Shown: positions 1 through 11,171, counted from the stretch's first letter. The stretch: DNA of 64,000 bases from Branchipolynoe longqiensis (GCA_030323885.1 CM059193.1:93736852-93800851), one strand, 5' to 3'. Numbers and translations are program-made. Notes: generated by a model from the sequence alone, not told the origin.

Positions 1-304
1 GAGACGTGCCGCTTACGAACTGAAAGTGAAATGAACCGGAACCACTCAGCGGGGGGTAAGGGAGGGGAGGGGAGGGGGGGGGGGGATAGAGCGCCCCCTA
101 CAGCGGGAACGCTTTGCATTGTAGGCCTGCACTGGAAACCCAACTCATCTTGTGTCAAATTACTAGGTCAAAGTTGAGCAGACAAAAACTGCACTATTCG
201 TTCGCTAGCTTTTCACCAGGAATTTAATATTCTTTTATAATCAAAGATAAATAAAAGTGCCAAATCTGTTAATTCCCCTGCTCTTAACCCACATTAATCA
301 ACCA
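1..304. other. Intergenic sequence with G-run
   Basis: It holds a GGGGA/G-run tract at 52-86 and otherwise unremarkable AT-rich sequence. No gene seen. Confidence 0.6.
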
Positions 305-791
305 ATAGGAGGGCGCGCATTCACGTCACTTCTGGTTGACGCGGTGAAAACAAACAGATGACAGCAGTGCTTTTTGGTTTATTTACATTCACAATAACGC
401 CAAATTTGACTTATTGAGTAAGTTATGCTCCTAAATAACATTATTTCAACAGAATTAGATCGAAGCAGTGAATAGATTTGTGCTTTTTTTTTTTTTTTAC
501 ATTTGCAATAATGCTGCCGATGCGGCGGCGGCCTTAATATCACTTGGATTTTGGGCTTAATTTGACCAAATTTCACTTATTGAGTAAGTTATACTTCTAA
601 ATAACATTATTTCAACTCCCTTGTGAATATTCATGGTTCTAAATAACATAATTAGACCATAGCAGTGAATAGATTTGTGCTTTTTGTTTTATTTACATTC
701 GCTTCAATGCTGTGACTGCGATTGTTTTCACCACCTCAAATAGTTGCTAGGGCACGATGCGCTAAATACCCGGATGTCCGCGCCCTCCTAT
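305..791. mobile_element. TIR element of about 490 bp (non-autonomous)
   Basis: The ends are a perfect 13-bp inverted repeat, ATAGGAGGGCGCG at 305-317 and its complement at 779-791. A second inverted pair lies inside (GCGGTGAAAACAA near 338 and TTGTTTTCACC near 724). The middle contains about two copies of a roughly 165-190 bp unit with the phrases CTTATTGAGTAAGTTAT and GTGAATAGATTTGTGC. No target duplication could be settled and no coding capacity is present. Parts resemble element F at 40.2 and 19.9 kb. Confidence 0.55.
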
Positions 792-904
792 CTAACTACA
801 AACAAACGACTTGAGTGCCCAATGCAGGCCCCACCACGCTCATGTTAGCTGGAGTGAACCGTCGAACCCCCATCTACGTGCAGACACGCGTCACACCGCC
901 CTAA

Positions 905-1036
905 TGACGTCATCATCCACCGCGCCATGGGTTATAAATAGCAACAAGCCGCCCGCACCACGTGACCCGCCAGGTCAGGTGACCCCAGTCAGTTACCCTG
1001 GTTGGAATGTGAATATTCATGAGTGGTGGGCGTGGC
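905..1036 (+). promoter_or_regulatory. Promoter-like cluster: CRE, TATA box, E-box, GC box
   Basis: Perfect consensus sites are lined up: TGACGTCA (CRE) at 905-912, TATAAATA at 933-940, CACGTG at 959-964, and GGGCGTGGC (KLF/Sp1 type) at 1028-1036, in locally GC-rich sequence (800-1130). With TATA at 933 a start near 963-968 would be expected on the plus strand. The only frame here (811-1164) is not recognisable and spans the core elements, so I do not call it coding. No downstream exon was identified. This could be a real promoter, an enhancer, or a chance cluster in a GC-rich repeat. Confidence 0.4.
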
Positions 1037-1679
1037 TACGAGCCCTGTTGACGACCACCGCCGCCAGGCGTCGCGCGTGTTGGCGGGACTGCCGTGCGCC
1101 CACGTCCTGCCGTAGGCTGCAACCGAAACTTCACCTTGTTAGTTATGCTTTAAGTTTAAACTAGATACAAGATTCACCGCTAACGCTGTTTCAGAGGTGA
1201 ATTGGAATTACAACCCTATGTAAAAGTTGGAGAAAATGTGTCTCGGTGTTGATGGTCTTAGTTTGGCATCGTTACCTTCTGGTGCCACAGCCGGATGCGA
1301 GCTGCACCAAGGCAGCTCGGACTTCAAAGCAGCTCAGTGCTGCATAAGCATGCTGGATGCACTGTCCCTTCGCACTGTATCACCAATGAATAACCTTAGA
1401 CTTTGCTCGAATAATATTTATATAACTAATTACACAACATGTAATATCAAGGCATAATGACACAAAATCAGTTTGTAGTGAAGTTCATGAAGTAAATCGT
1501 CCATGTTTGAATGAACTGGTTGTACCACCTGACTCCCTCAGCCAATAAAAATGACTGCTTCCTGATCTAGATTGGATTATTACCCAGGAACTTCTCAACT
1601 ATGGCTGTCATGTTGACATGTAGGCTGTGTCAATTCAAACTTAAAAGTGCATTGATCTACTGGACTAATCTACCAGTAC

Positions 1680-1853
1680 TAATCAGTTCAAAAGTTGAGG
1701 ATAAATATATCAAGGTATATGAAGAATTTTGTTTGTTTGTTTAGATTAAGAATTTGCGTTCTCATTTCATTCACCCACATTGTCTCCACTTTTATATAGG
1801 GCCGGTCTTCACCCCTACTCAGGCTACTGTAGTATGGGAAAACCTTTTATCTA
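1680..1853. mobile_element. MITE-1 relic (right half)
   Basis: This is a decayed copy of the right half of MITE-1: it keeps the TATATAGGG-GGTCTTCACCC phrase and the terminal CTTTTATCTAG. The left half is absent. Confidence 0.5.
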
Positions 1854-2071
1854 GCTTTAAGCAAATCCCACTCGCTTTTAAAAATGCTGCTTGCATCTGC
1901 CTCTTTGTCTGGTTAGTAACAGTTGCATGGAGTTAGTGACGATGACTGCCAGGAGCGGGTTTAAGACAGGAACTTTCCCCCTCTCGCCTCTTTGTGTGAC
2001 TCTAATCCAGGAGATATATGTATTGTTACTAGATTTACACTTAATTAATGGTGAGAGGCAAAGGTAGGAGA

Positions 2072-2408
2072 TGGGACGGCAGAATGAGTTGAGCATCCGT
2101 CTCCTGCTTTGGTAGATCATGGGATTCGAATCCACCAGTTCAAAGCCTGGTCGATTCAAACCAATGACTTAAAAATGTATACTTGTCGCTTCCTAGCCAG
2201 GCGCTCGGCATTATTAGGATAGGGCAAGGGCTGGTTGGCTCAGGGTCAGGATAATGTGACTGAGTGGGAAATCAGGTTATGGTGCTGGGGGCCTGGTCTG
2301 CCAGGGGGACATCACTATAAAGTTGCCATGAGTGTGCACTCACAAGTCGGTACCTGTCCTGATATGACCTTAGATGTTGCCAGGAGGTAACACTCCAACA
2401 ACCAACTA
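2072..2408 (+). mobile_element. SINE-A copy (full length, decayed head)
   Basis: This entry describes the dominant family. It has a tRNA Leu/Ser-like head (box A in GATGGCCGAATGAGTTGAGC, box B GGGTTCGAACCC), then GTCGAGTCAAACCAATGACT. The body is about 250 bp, with GCTTCCTAGCCTGGCGCTCG, GGACTGGTTGGCTCAGTGTC and CAGCACTATAAAGTCGCC. The 3' end reads CCTGATATGACCTTAGATGT then a (CAAC/CAAA)n tail. Full copies are about 330 bp. This copy has a mutated head but an intact tail. Confidence 0.8.
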
Positions 2409-2516
2409 ACGGTAGGACCCTAATATTCTGGTGAGTGTTGCTGTATCACTGGAGGCCTGATGAGTGGCAGGTGGCACCCCGCCCCCTAGCGGACCGGAAG
2501 TAGGCAGAAATGGATG

Positions 2517-2763
2517 AGTTTATTTTGTTTGTTTTACGTCCTAGCAACATCTAAGGTCATATCAGGTCTGGTACCGACTTGTGACAGTGTGCACTCATGG
2601 CAACTTTATAGTGCTGCTCCACTGGGAGACCAGGCCAGCACCACGACCCAATATCCCACTCAGTCATATTATCCTGACACTGTGCTAACCAGCCTTATCC
2701 TATTAATGCTGAACGCTAGGCTATGTAGCAACAAGTATCAATTTTATAAGTCATCGGTTTGAG
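2517..2763 (-). mobile_element. SINE-A copy, head missing
   Basis: It runs from the tail (ACGTCCTAGCAACATCTAAG on the plus strand) through the body to just before the tRNA-like head. Confidence 0.75.
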
Positions 2764-2817
2764 TTTGTTTTGCTACATTTGTTGATTGGTTGAAGGGATA
2801 ATTCCAATGACAGACTA

Positions 2818-2990
2818 TTAATTTTCTTCACCCCAGTGCTCCTTGCCATATCTTAATAATGCAGAGCATCAGGCTAGGTAGCGACGAGCATGGACTCATT
2901 GGTTTGACTCGGCCGGGGTTTGTACCCAGGGTCAGAATCCCATGGCTTGCTACATGGGAAGCGAGTGCTAAATTCACTTGGACATCCGGT
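2818..2990 (-). mobile_element. SINE-A head fragment
   Basis: It retains the head and proximal body (GCCAGGCT-like, GACTCGGCCGGG) but no tail; diverged. Confidence 0.5.
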
Positions 2991-3475
2991 TTGGTGTCTT
3001 ATGGTTCTTAGGTTTTTTTTGTAGGTGTGCCATTATTTTATAGTCTAAGACTTCAGTATTTTTTAGAGCAGATTTAAACAACTTGATAATTGGAATGTTT
3101 TAAATGAAGCTAACACGAGTAAAGGTAGCATTGTTTTCTATGGTAATTTAGGAAAATTGGAAGATTGCAGTAAATGTCTGTACATATATATCTGCTGGAC
3201 CACCTGATTTATTTTATTAGTCCATCTGTCTCTCTCTGTCTCTCTCTTCTCTTTCCGGTCTTTTCTTTCTGTTCTCTTCCCTTTCTTTGCGGAGGATAGG
3301 GAAGGAGGAAGTGTTAAACTCACAAGCTGCATCACACACAAAAAGTTCACCCACAAAGGCTTTTCAAAACCGTCAAGAATCAGTTTCTACGATGCTGATA
3401 AATGTAAATATTATTGCATCTAACTGATCACAAATCTGCCCTTAAAAGTAATAAGGAAGTGGTCAGAGTTAAAGC

Positions 3476-4165
3476 ATAATAAGTATGCGGTATTTAAATC
3501 CAAGGTGCGCAAAGTTAACGATGCTTTATTATAAAATTTAAAATTAAATAAGAAAAGTAAAAAAATATAATAAGTATGCGGTATTTAAATCCAATGCACG
3601 CAAAGTTAACGATGCTTCATTATAAAATTTCAAATTAAATAAGAAAAGTAAAAAATATAAGTATGCAGTATTTAAATCCAAGGTGCGCAAAGTTAATAAT
3701 GCTTTATTTAAAATTCAAAATTCAATAAGAAAGATTAAAAATATAATAAGTATGCTGTATTTAAATCCAAGATGCGCAAAGTTAATGATGCTTTATTATA
3801 AAATTTAAATGAGAAAAGTAAAAAATATAAGTATGCAGTATTTAAATCCAAGGTGCGCAAAGTTAATAATGCTTTATTTAAAATTCAAAATTCAATAAGA
3901 TTAAAAATGTAATAAGTATGCGGTATTTAAATCCAAGGTGCACACAATTAATGATGCTTTATTACATATTATAAATTAAATAAGAAAGTACAAAATTATA
4001 ATAAGTATGCGGTATTTAAATCCAAGGTGCGCAAAGTTAACAATGCCTTATAATAAAATTTAAAATTAAATAAGAAAAGTAAAAAAATATAATAAGTATG
4101 CAGTATTTAAATCCAAGGTGCGCAAAATTAATGATGCTTTATTATAAAAATTTTAATTCAATTAC
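3476..4165. repeat. Minisatellite, ~80-100-bp AT-rich unit, about 8 copies
   Basis: Each unit contains AAGTATGCGGTATTTAAATC, CAAGGTGCGCAAAGTTAA and a TTTATTATAAAATTTAAA stretch. Unit length varies by small deletions. No coding sense. Confidence 0.9.
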
Positions 4166-4529
4166 GAAAACAATTGCCCATGGAAATGCAATTGTTATCA
4201 TAGGTTTCTCTGATGTTAATTAATTTCTACGGAAGCACAAATAAAAAATAGCAATACTTGAAAATTTAAATATTAAAATGAAAACAAAATTACCCAAACA
4301 AATTAAAGGAGTGAGTGGGGATGGCTTCACACCTTGTTGGAAATTAAGGTGACTGATATTCATGGCGAGACAAATCAAAGTTTTAAAGGGGAAGAAACTA
4401 AAACAACTACAAAATAAAGTGTTGACTTCATGAAACAAGTTCAGAAATATCTCGCAATACCAATATGTTCAAAAACCTAACTATTTGATCTTGATTAAAA
4501 GACCAATGCCCATACGACTACTGTTGAAA
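4166..4529. other. AT-rich intergenic sequence
   Basis: No exon, RNA gene or repeat recognised. Confidence 0.5.
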
Positions 4530-5575
4530 TAAAAAGGGCTGGAAATAGATCCACAAATCTCATCAATAGAGGATAAGGAGGGCGGGGACTTAGACAAAAG
4601 ACAATGATTACATCCCTATCACAATAAGTCCTATATTAATCGAGGATGAGGAGGGGGAATTAGACAAAAGACAATGATTACATCCCTATCACAATAAGTC
4701 CTATATTAATAGAGGATGAGGAGGGGGGACTTAGACAAAAGACAATGATTACAACCCTATCACAATAAGTCCTATATTAATAGAGGATAAGGAGGGCGGG
4801 GACTTAGACAAAAGACATTGATTACAACCCTATCACAATAAGTCCTATATTAATCGAGGATGAGGAGGGGGACTTAGACAAAAGACAATGATTACATCCC
4901 TATCATCTGATCACAATAAGTCCTACATTAATAGAGAATGAGGAGGGGGGATTTAGACAAAAGACAATGATTACATCCCTATCACAATAAGTCCTGCATT
5001 AATAGAGGATGAGGAGGGGGGACTTAGACAAAAGACAATGATTACATCCCTATCACAATAAGTCCTACATTAATAGAGGATGAGGAGGGGACCCTTAGAG
5101 ACAACAGACAATGATTACATCCCTATCACAATAAGTCCTACATTAATAGAGGATGAGGAGGGGGGACTTAGACAAAAGACAATGATTACATCCCTATCAC
5201 AATAAGTCCTACATTAATAGAGGATGAGGAGGGGGGACTTAGAGACAAAAGACAATGATTACATCCCTGTCACAATAAGTCCTACATTAATAGAGGATCA
5301 GGAGGGTGGGGACTTAGACAAAAGACAATGATTACATCCCTATCACAATAAGTCCTACATTAATAGAGGATCAGGAGGGTGGGGACTTAGACAAAAGACA
5401 ATGATTACATCCCTATCATAAGTCCTACATTAATAGAGGATCAGGAGGGTGGAGACTTAGACAAAAGACAATGATTACATCATATCATAAGTCCTACATT
5501 AAGAGAGGATGAGGATGAGGGGTGACTTATACAAAAGACAATTATTACATCCCTGTCACAATAAGTCCCAATAAC
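4530..5575. repeat. Minisatellite, ~70-bp unit, about 14 copies
   Basis: The unit is built of ATTAATAGAGGATGAGGAGG, GGACTTAGACAAAAGACAAT and GATTACATCCCTATCACAAT. Small insertions such as a duplicated GATCA mark subgroups. It ends about 230 bp before the liprin-beta exon at 5803. Confidence 0.9.
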
Positions 5576-5802
5576 CTTTAAAAGAAAGAAAAAAAGAATA
5601 TTCTTTCTTCACTAAGAAACCTGGTTCAATTTGTATAATTTACAAGGCATGTTGTGCAGACCTGCGCTAACTAGCTTCAAACAGGAGCTACACTGCGCAG
5701 GACATCATGCTGAGTCACTGCACATGACACCGTGCTGAGTTAGTGCGCAGGGCACCATGCTGATCAGCTACATTCTGCTGACAGCTTCGTTCTGGTTCTC
5801 AC

Positions 5803-5920
5803 CTGGTGGCTCCGTGTGTGAGCCGGGCATGGTGCCATTCTTGACCACCGTCCGGCTGCGCATCTCAGACAACTCAATTGTCCGATCGTTGAGACGCGCC
5901 TGTAATTCATCGATGCGTTT
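5803..5920 (-). CDS. PPFIBP1: Liprin-beta coiled-coil exon (downstream)
   Basis: This is a 118-nt exon: 39 codons plus one base, so it ends in phase 1. The acceptor is TTTTCCAG at 5921-5928 and the donor is CCAG|GTGAGAAC. The first half, KRIDELQARLNDRTIELSEM, has heptad-like leucine spacing. The second half is a Ser/Thr/Pro/Gly linker ending SHTEPP. It follows the preceding exon in phase 0, giving VALAQ-KRIDEL. The sequence is less conserved than the previous exon, so membership of liprin-beta rests on splice phase, strand and coiled-coil character more than on residue identity. Immediately downstream (1-5760) I see no further exon, only minisatellites and SINEs. Confidence 0.72.
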
Positions 5921-6429
5921 CTGGAAAAGTTAAACAGATATAAATAAAGTAATAGGCCGCGTACAGCCGGTTCCTCCCTAGTATCACATAGACAGAATAA
6001 CCACAAAGACAGGAATGTACACTTCTAACTTTGATTCTTCCTCTGCACCCACCGCGGCGTCACAAGACCAAGTGACCCGCCCCCTGACCAGCCAGGTCGC
6101 AGGTAACCTCTCACAGTAGGGGGAGCCTCTAGTCAGGTGCAGTATGGCCATCCACTGAGAGGTCAGTGCAGACTACGACAATAATATGAAATGCACATTT
6201 TCATTAAAGAAACAATATTCAAATAATTTTTTTTTATCACTTTGCGTCATATATTTGAATATGCCAATATTATTACAATTGGAGGGGTGCTGCCTGGTTA
6301 GTTCCGTGAGTACTCAATAACCGGAACTGGCGCCACCAGTGGGTCCGACCCACATTTTTTACAGGCCCCTTCGGGTACCCCCGCCATTCCAGCAGCGACT
6401 GACTCCCCGCAAACACCTCCATTACCATA

Positions 6430-6880
6430 TGGGGTTTTATGCCCTAACAACATGTATGGTAATATTAAGATGGGGCAATGACATGCGACAGCATACAATC
6501 ATGGCGACTTTGTAGTGTTGCTTCTATTTGGATACAATAACCCCATGTCCCACTAGGTCAGATTATACTGATCCTGAGCCAACTATTTCATTGTCGTTAC
6601 TCCGCCCTGATATGACCTGAGATGTTAGATGTTGCATGTTGTCATAGATGTTGCAAGGAAAGACGATGTTGTTACACTTGTTGATTACGCATGGGAAATT
6701 TCAATTGCGGACAATTGGTCTTCCTCATTCCACTGCTCCTTGCTATATATCCTAGTAACGCTGAGCGCCAGGCTAGTGTAACCTGGCAAGTGATTGGTTA
6801 GATTCGGACGGTTTCGAACCCACAACCTGCTGGGTAGAAAGTAAGTTTCCTACCCATTCAGCCACCCTATAAGGTTGAAC
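6430..6880 (-). mobile_element. Decayed SINE-A fragments
   Basis: Two or three diverged pieces: body and tail phrases at 6432-6590, a tail at 6600-6660, and a tRNA-like head at 6705-6875 (box B as TTTCGAACCC). Confidence 0.5.
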
Positions 6881-6895
6881 ATCCATCACTTCTCA

Positions 6896-7203
6896 AGGTT
6901 GTTGAAGATTTATACTGCCTATCATGGATAAGCCTGAAAAGGCTTGTTTTCACCATTAGACAGTTTGTCGATAGAAAGCCCGAGCCTACACTTTTACCGA
7001 CCCAAGGGATTTTTAACCTCCCACACCACATAGACATGGTATGAGAGCAACTGGCCTTTGATGACGCTGTAAGTTATACACAGCGGTGGAAATCCAAATT
7101 GGCAGAGATGGGGGCATGGGGAATCGAACCACCGACCTTCAGATTAGGAGTCCGACCTAGAAAAAAGTCAGACACTCTAATCACTCCGCCACAGAGAACA
7201 CCA
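6896..7203 (-). mobile_element. SINE-C copy (full length)
   Basis: This is the second SINE family. Its tRNA-like head (CTGTGGCGGAGTGGTTAGAG, box B GGTTCGATTCCCC) has a long loop containing AGGTCAGACTCCTAATCTGA. The body carries GCCAATTTGGATTTCCACCG, CTATGTGGTGTGGGAGGTTA and CTATCGACAAACTGTCTAAT, and the end is TATGATAGGCAGTATAAATC. Read on the minus strand here. About 305 bp. Confidence 0.8.
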
Positions 7204-7421
7204 GAGGTACCAAAGTTGGTATCCACTGAGCCCACCTATGCCCTATCCTCATAATGCCCTATCATATTAATGTCCACCCAGCCACCTATGACCTATCCTA
7301 GCAGTGGTATCCCCAGTATTCAGGAAAAGGGTGGCAGGTATTGGTAGAGCTGGTAGGAAAGGGATGGCGGGAATCGGTACAGCTGGTAGAATCGTATAGG
7401 CAATATGTGTAAGTTGCTGCT

Positions 7422-7511
7422 AACAGATGGCGGACTTACTGAATAAGTCAACTCGACTACCAACAGATGGCGGACTTACTGAATAAGTCAACTCGACTAC
7501 CAACAGATGGC
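7422..7511. repeat. Short tandem repeat, ~41-bp unit, 2.2 copies
   Basis: The unit is ACAGATGGCGGACTTACTGA followed by ATAAGTCAACTCGACTACCA. It is nearly identical between copies. Confidence 0.85.
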
Positions 7512-7589
7512 GGGTCCGCCATCCCTTTGCTGTGTAGCGACATCCCTGCCCAGTGTCATGGGGGTGATGCAAGCAAAGGGAATATTGAC

Positions 7590-7690
7590 CTTAAGTGGGA
7601 TTCGAACCCACACTTTTTGCAATCATCCTATCCATGACTACCTGTCTATGAGGCTCCTTTGCATGAGGGGTCAGTGCAAACTACCACACT
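7590..7690 (-). mobile_element. SINE-E fragment
   Basis: This piece contains a box B (GGGTTCGAATCCC as the minus reading) and the family phrase ACCTGTCTATGAGGCTCCTT. It is a partial copy of the family described at 22257. Confidence 0.5.
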
Positions 7691-7801
7691 ACTAATGCCA
7701 AGTGCGCGGCGAGGTAATGTCAAATCAATGACAAGTATCACTTTTGTATGTCATTGATTTGACTTGGCCAGGGTTCGAACCCATGACATCCCTGGATGGT
7801 T

Positions 7802-8690
7802 GGTTGGTTGGTTGTTGGAGTTTTACATCATGGCAACATCTAAGGTCTTATCAGGATGTGTACCGACTTGTGACAGTGTGCACTCATGGTGACTTTATAG
7901 ACCTATTTCAATGTTGATAAACATTGTGTATGCGCACGCAGCTTGGCTGCAGAACGAAGGCACACTGCCATTAAGTTTGCTGGTACGCGCAGTGTAAAAC
8001 GTTTATTTTATTAAAAATTAATAGAAATGCATAACTCTAACCATATAAATTCAATATAATCTATTCATTGAATATGTTTTCTATGTGTTCCAAGCGGTTT
8101 GTTTCTAGATGGTGTGGTTTTAGAGATATTTCACTTTTTCTGTATGAAGATTGCTCACGGCCATTGACAATGCATTGAGTTTGCCGATACGCGCAGTGCA
8201 ACAAGTCGATTTGATTCAAAATTAATAGAAATGCAGAACTCTAACCTTCTTAATTGAATATAATCTCTTCTTTGAATATCTTTTCTATATGTTTTCCAAT
8301 CGGTTTATGTCTAGGTGGTGTGGTTTTAGAGATATTTCACCTTTTCTCTATGAAGATTGCTCATAGCCATTGAGTTACCAGTGTGATCGGATGTTGTCCT
8401 GCAGCCAAGATGCGCACGCACTGACCTAAATACATGTGCTGATGTCATATGAAATTGGTCTATAGTGCTGCCCTACTAGGAAATCACACTGCTGGCACCA
8501 TGAACCAATATCCCACTCAGTCACATTATCCTCACACTGAGTTAACCAGTTCCTGCCCTATCCTATTACTGCCGAGTGCCAGGCTAGGAAGCGAAAAGTA
8601 TCAATTTTATAAGTCATTGGTTTGACTCGACCAGGTACCGAATCCCGACCTTCCGTACGCGAGGCCCGCGCTCTACCGATTCAGGACCTC
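7802..8690 (-). mobile_element. SINE-A copy split by a DNA element
   Basis: The tail and distal body lie at 7802-7899, and the proximal body and head at 8461-8690. Joining the two halves at TATA restores the family sequence CTTTATAGTGCTGCCC. The head is of the variant subtype with GCGAGGCCCGCGCTCTACCG. Confidence 0.85.
7900..8460. mobile_element. Element G, 561-bp TIR element inserted in a SINE
   Basis: The ends are GACCTATTTCA and, inverted, GACCAATTTCA, bordered by TATA on both sides (7896-7899, 8461-8464). The duplication may be TATA, or TA if the ends are read TAGACC. A segment of about 185 bp is duplicated inside (from 8020 and from 8205), with ATTAATAGAAATGCA and GGTGTGGTTTTAGAGATATT in both. 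No open frame. Confidence 0.8.
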
Positions 8691-8759
8691 CCTGGAAGCT
8701 AGGCATCTTACCAATTAAGGCACCGTGTCCAGTAAGAAGGGAAAAGACCGCAGACCTAC

Positions 8760-8891
8760 CTGTGCTAAGGCTACTTTCTGGTCGGATTCCCGGCGTTCCT
8801 TCTCGGATGTGGCGAGTTTCAGTTTAAGGTTCGAGATCTCAGCCATCAGGTCCAGCTTGTGAGTCTCCAAAGTTGTGCGGCTGATCAACTC
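8760..8891 (-). CDS. PPFIBP1: Liprin-beta coiled-coil exon (conserved block)
   Basis: This is a 132-nt exon of 44 codons, phase 0 at both ends. It is preceded by a CTTTCAG acceptor and followed by the donor CAG|GTAGGT. The peptide starts ELISRTTLETHKLDLMAEI and continues NLKLKL, then turns highly charged (EKERRESDQK). Human PPFIBP1 and PPFIBP2 have the near-identical ELLSRTSLETQKLDLM block at the same place, just before the central coiled coil. Family assignment rests on that match, recalled rather than searched. The exon lies between a SINE-A copy (ends near 8690) and a G-run at 9010. It has no stop codon and only conservative differences from the vertebrate block, so it looks functional. 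Confidence 0.9.
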
Positions 8892-9034
8892 CTGAAAGCG
8901 AACAATAAACTCACATCAACAATCAGTAATACGCGTATTCAGAGTTCTGCTTGACTCCCAAGGACTATAGTTGCAACCCAGCAGGTACAGCTTACACAGC
9001 GGAAGGTGTAGGGGGGGGGGGGGGGGAGGCAATG

Positions 9035-9337
9035 CAGGGTTTGGACACATGTGAAGATATGCAATTCAAGGCTATTTCAAGGTTTTTCAAGGCTGTTTTT
9101 GAGAGGAATTCAAGACTATTTTCATTTGGATTTCAGGGAAAAACAACAATGGCGAATGGCGATTTCGGACTAATTTAGATCAGTGTTGAAAGTTTAATGG
9201 AATTCAAGGCTTTTCAAGACTAATTACCCGAAATAGGTAGGTTAAATTCAAGGCTATTCAAGGCTTTTCAAGGCCTTGAAATGGGACAAATGGAGGTCAA
9301 GACTTTTCAAGACTTTCCAGGCCCCGTACGGACCCTG
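9035..9337. mobile_element. hAT-like non-autonomous element
   Basis: The outer ends are CAGGGTTTGG at the left and, inverted, CAGGGTCCGTACGG at the right, the CAGGG start often seen in hAT elements. The interior repeats the phrase TTCAAGGCTTTTCAAG several times. No clear 8-bp duplication was found, and a G-run precedes it at 9010-9026. Confidence 0.5.
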
Positions 9338-9467
9338 TAATTGTATCTTGATAATTTAATTAAAAAGATGTAATTAAATCATATTAAAATACTCACATTA
9401 TTAAAATAATAATTATGTTTGATGCTTTGTCACTGTGCGTCAAATGTGTGGTTTCATGTGTATTTTT

Positions 9468-9710
9468 GTTGTTGAAGATTTATACTGCCTATCATAGATA
9501 AGCCTGAATAGGCTTGTTTTCACCATTAGACAGTTTGTCGATAGAAAGCCCGAGCCTACACTTTTACCGACCCAAGGGATTTTTAACCTCCCACACCACA
9601 TAGACATGGTATGAGAGCAACTGGCCTTTGATGACACTGTAAGTTATACACAGCGGTGGAAATCCAAATTGGCAGAGGTGGGGGCACAGGGAATCAAACC
9701 ACTGACCTTA
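9468..9710 (-). mobile_element. SINE-C copy lacking the head
   Basis: The body is intact from the 3' end but breaks off just inside the tRNA-like region, after the box B. Confidence 0.75.
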
Positions 9711-9724
9711 TCGTTATCATCTAC

Positions 9725-10312
9725 CGTACTCTAGTTTGAAGTAGCTTTGATTTTAAATGGCTAACTTTTGTTTGTTTGTTGTTTTACGTCCTAGCAACAT
9801 CTAAGGTCATATCAGAACGGGTACCGACTTGTGACAGTATGCACTCGTGGCGACTTTATAGTGCTGCCCTACTGGGAGACCAGGCCACCAGCACCATGAC
9901 CTGATATCCCACTCAATCACATTATCCTGACACTGAGCACACCAGTTCTTGCCCTATCCTAATAATGCAGAGCACCTGGATAGGAAGCGACAAGTATCAA
10001 TTTTTAAGTGACTCGACCAGGGTTCAAACGCACGATCCTACAGTCTACCAACTCGGGAGACGGACACTCTAACTCATTCGGCCATCCCGTCTGGTTTTAA
10101 CCTTTTAGATATTTGAAGCACAATCATGTCAAATTAGTTTTGGCGTGATTCTTGGACACCATAGTCTTCTACAGCAACAGGTTTTGTTAAATTGGCGCTG
10201 TATTCCATTCTATGTGGCGACAAATGATTAATATGTGCACCAGTATCTAAGTTAGATATGTAGAATAAAATCAAGATAATTGTTTTGTTTTTGAAAATTT
10301 CATGGTTTCTTC
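9725..10312. mobile_element. Element B copy split by SINE-A
   Basis: Diverged element B (TTTAGATATTTGAAGCAC, TATCTAAGTTAGATATG) is interrupted by a minus-strand SINE-A at about 9766-10096. The split falls within the phrase that reads GCTAACTTTTGAGATATTT in intact copies, with about 8 duplicated bases around TAACTTTT. Confidence 0.65.
9766..10096 (-). mobile_element. SINE-A copy (full length)
   Basis: The full element reads from tail ACGTCCTAGCAACATCTAAG to the head GGCCATCCCGTCTGGT (complement of the tRNA-like start). Confidence 0.85.
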
Positions 10313-11003
10313 GTCCCATTCAGCGTTAAATAAATTAAACATATATTGTATTAGATTTTTTAAATATGTGTATAATTTGTTCAAGTTATATATCTATATA
10401 TATTATTTTTAATATATATAATTTGTTCTTTCATAAGTAGTCAAGGTATATATACAGACTTTTGTGACTTGTCCTTATTGTACATGTAGAAGATCGATCA
10501 TCTGAGATGACACATTTGACAAAGCTCAAGACGTGAAAATTGGCACTTGAACTTGATGAAAGTAATAAATCACATTTGATATATTTCAAACCAGTTTGAA
10601 TTTAAATTGATAAATTATAGTTAATCGCACGGTACAAGCAAACCGTGGGTACTGCATAACATCCACAGGCTGGACGGATATCGTTCTAGGTTTTATAGTG
10701 CTGTCCCACTGGGATACCCTACCACGAGCACCATGACCCAATACTCGACTCAGTCACATTATCCTGACACTGAGCCAACCAGTCCTGCACTAGGCAAGTT
10801 AGTGACAAGTATTAATTATGTCCAGCATTTCAGTGGTGACACAAAAATTAATATATGTTTTCAGTCCAACTATATCTAAGTTTGGCCCATCAGATATAGC
10901 TAGCTTATATTAAACTAAAATAGATTATAATGATCAATCTAATATATTTATCTAAAAATGACAGAAATAGAACTCAAAAGCACCGGACTCAGCACCTTTC
11001 AGA
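10313..11003. other. Intergenic; SINE-A and element B pieces
   Basis: This is AT-rich with TATATA runs at 10380-10450. A partial minus-strand SINE-A lies at 10690-10830 and an element-B terminal piece at 10900-11003. No exon seen. Confidence 0.5.
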
Positions 11004-11171
11004 AAACAGCATGACCATGACTAGCTTTCATATTTCTCCAGTAATTGGTTAAACAGCACTAACAAGGAAACCGACCATCACACAGACGACAGTTTTTGCT
11101 TGATAAACTAAATCTGGCACACACAAAAAATTAATAAGAAACTTCTGTATGAAGTTAATCTACCAACTTCC

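Noticed and set aside
811..1164. 117-codon frame over the promoter-like cluster
   Set aside because: It spans the CRE and TATA elements and has no recognisable domain.
3476..5575. CRISPR-like spaced repeats
   Set aside because: Units are contiguous without unique spacers and the context is eukaryotic.
7041..7203. Functional tRNA gene from the box A/box B pair
   Set aside because: The same head recurs in six SINE-C copies with the same body, so it is a SINE promoter; the arms do not fold as a full tRNA by eye. The same applies to the SINE-A, SINE-E and RUDI-like heads.
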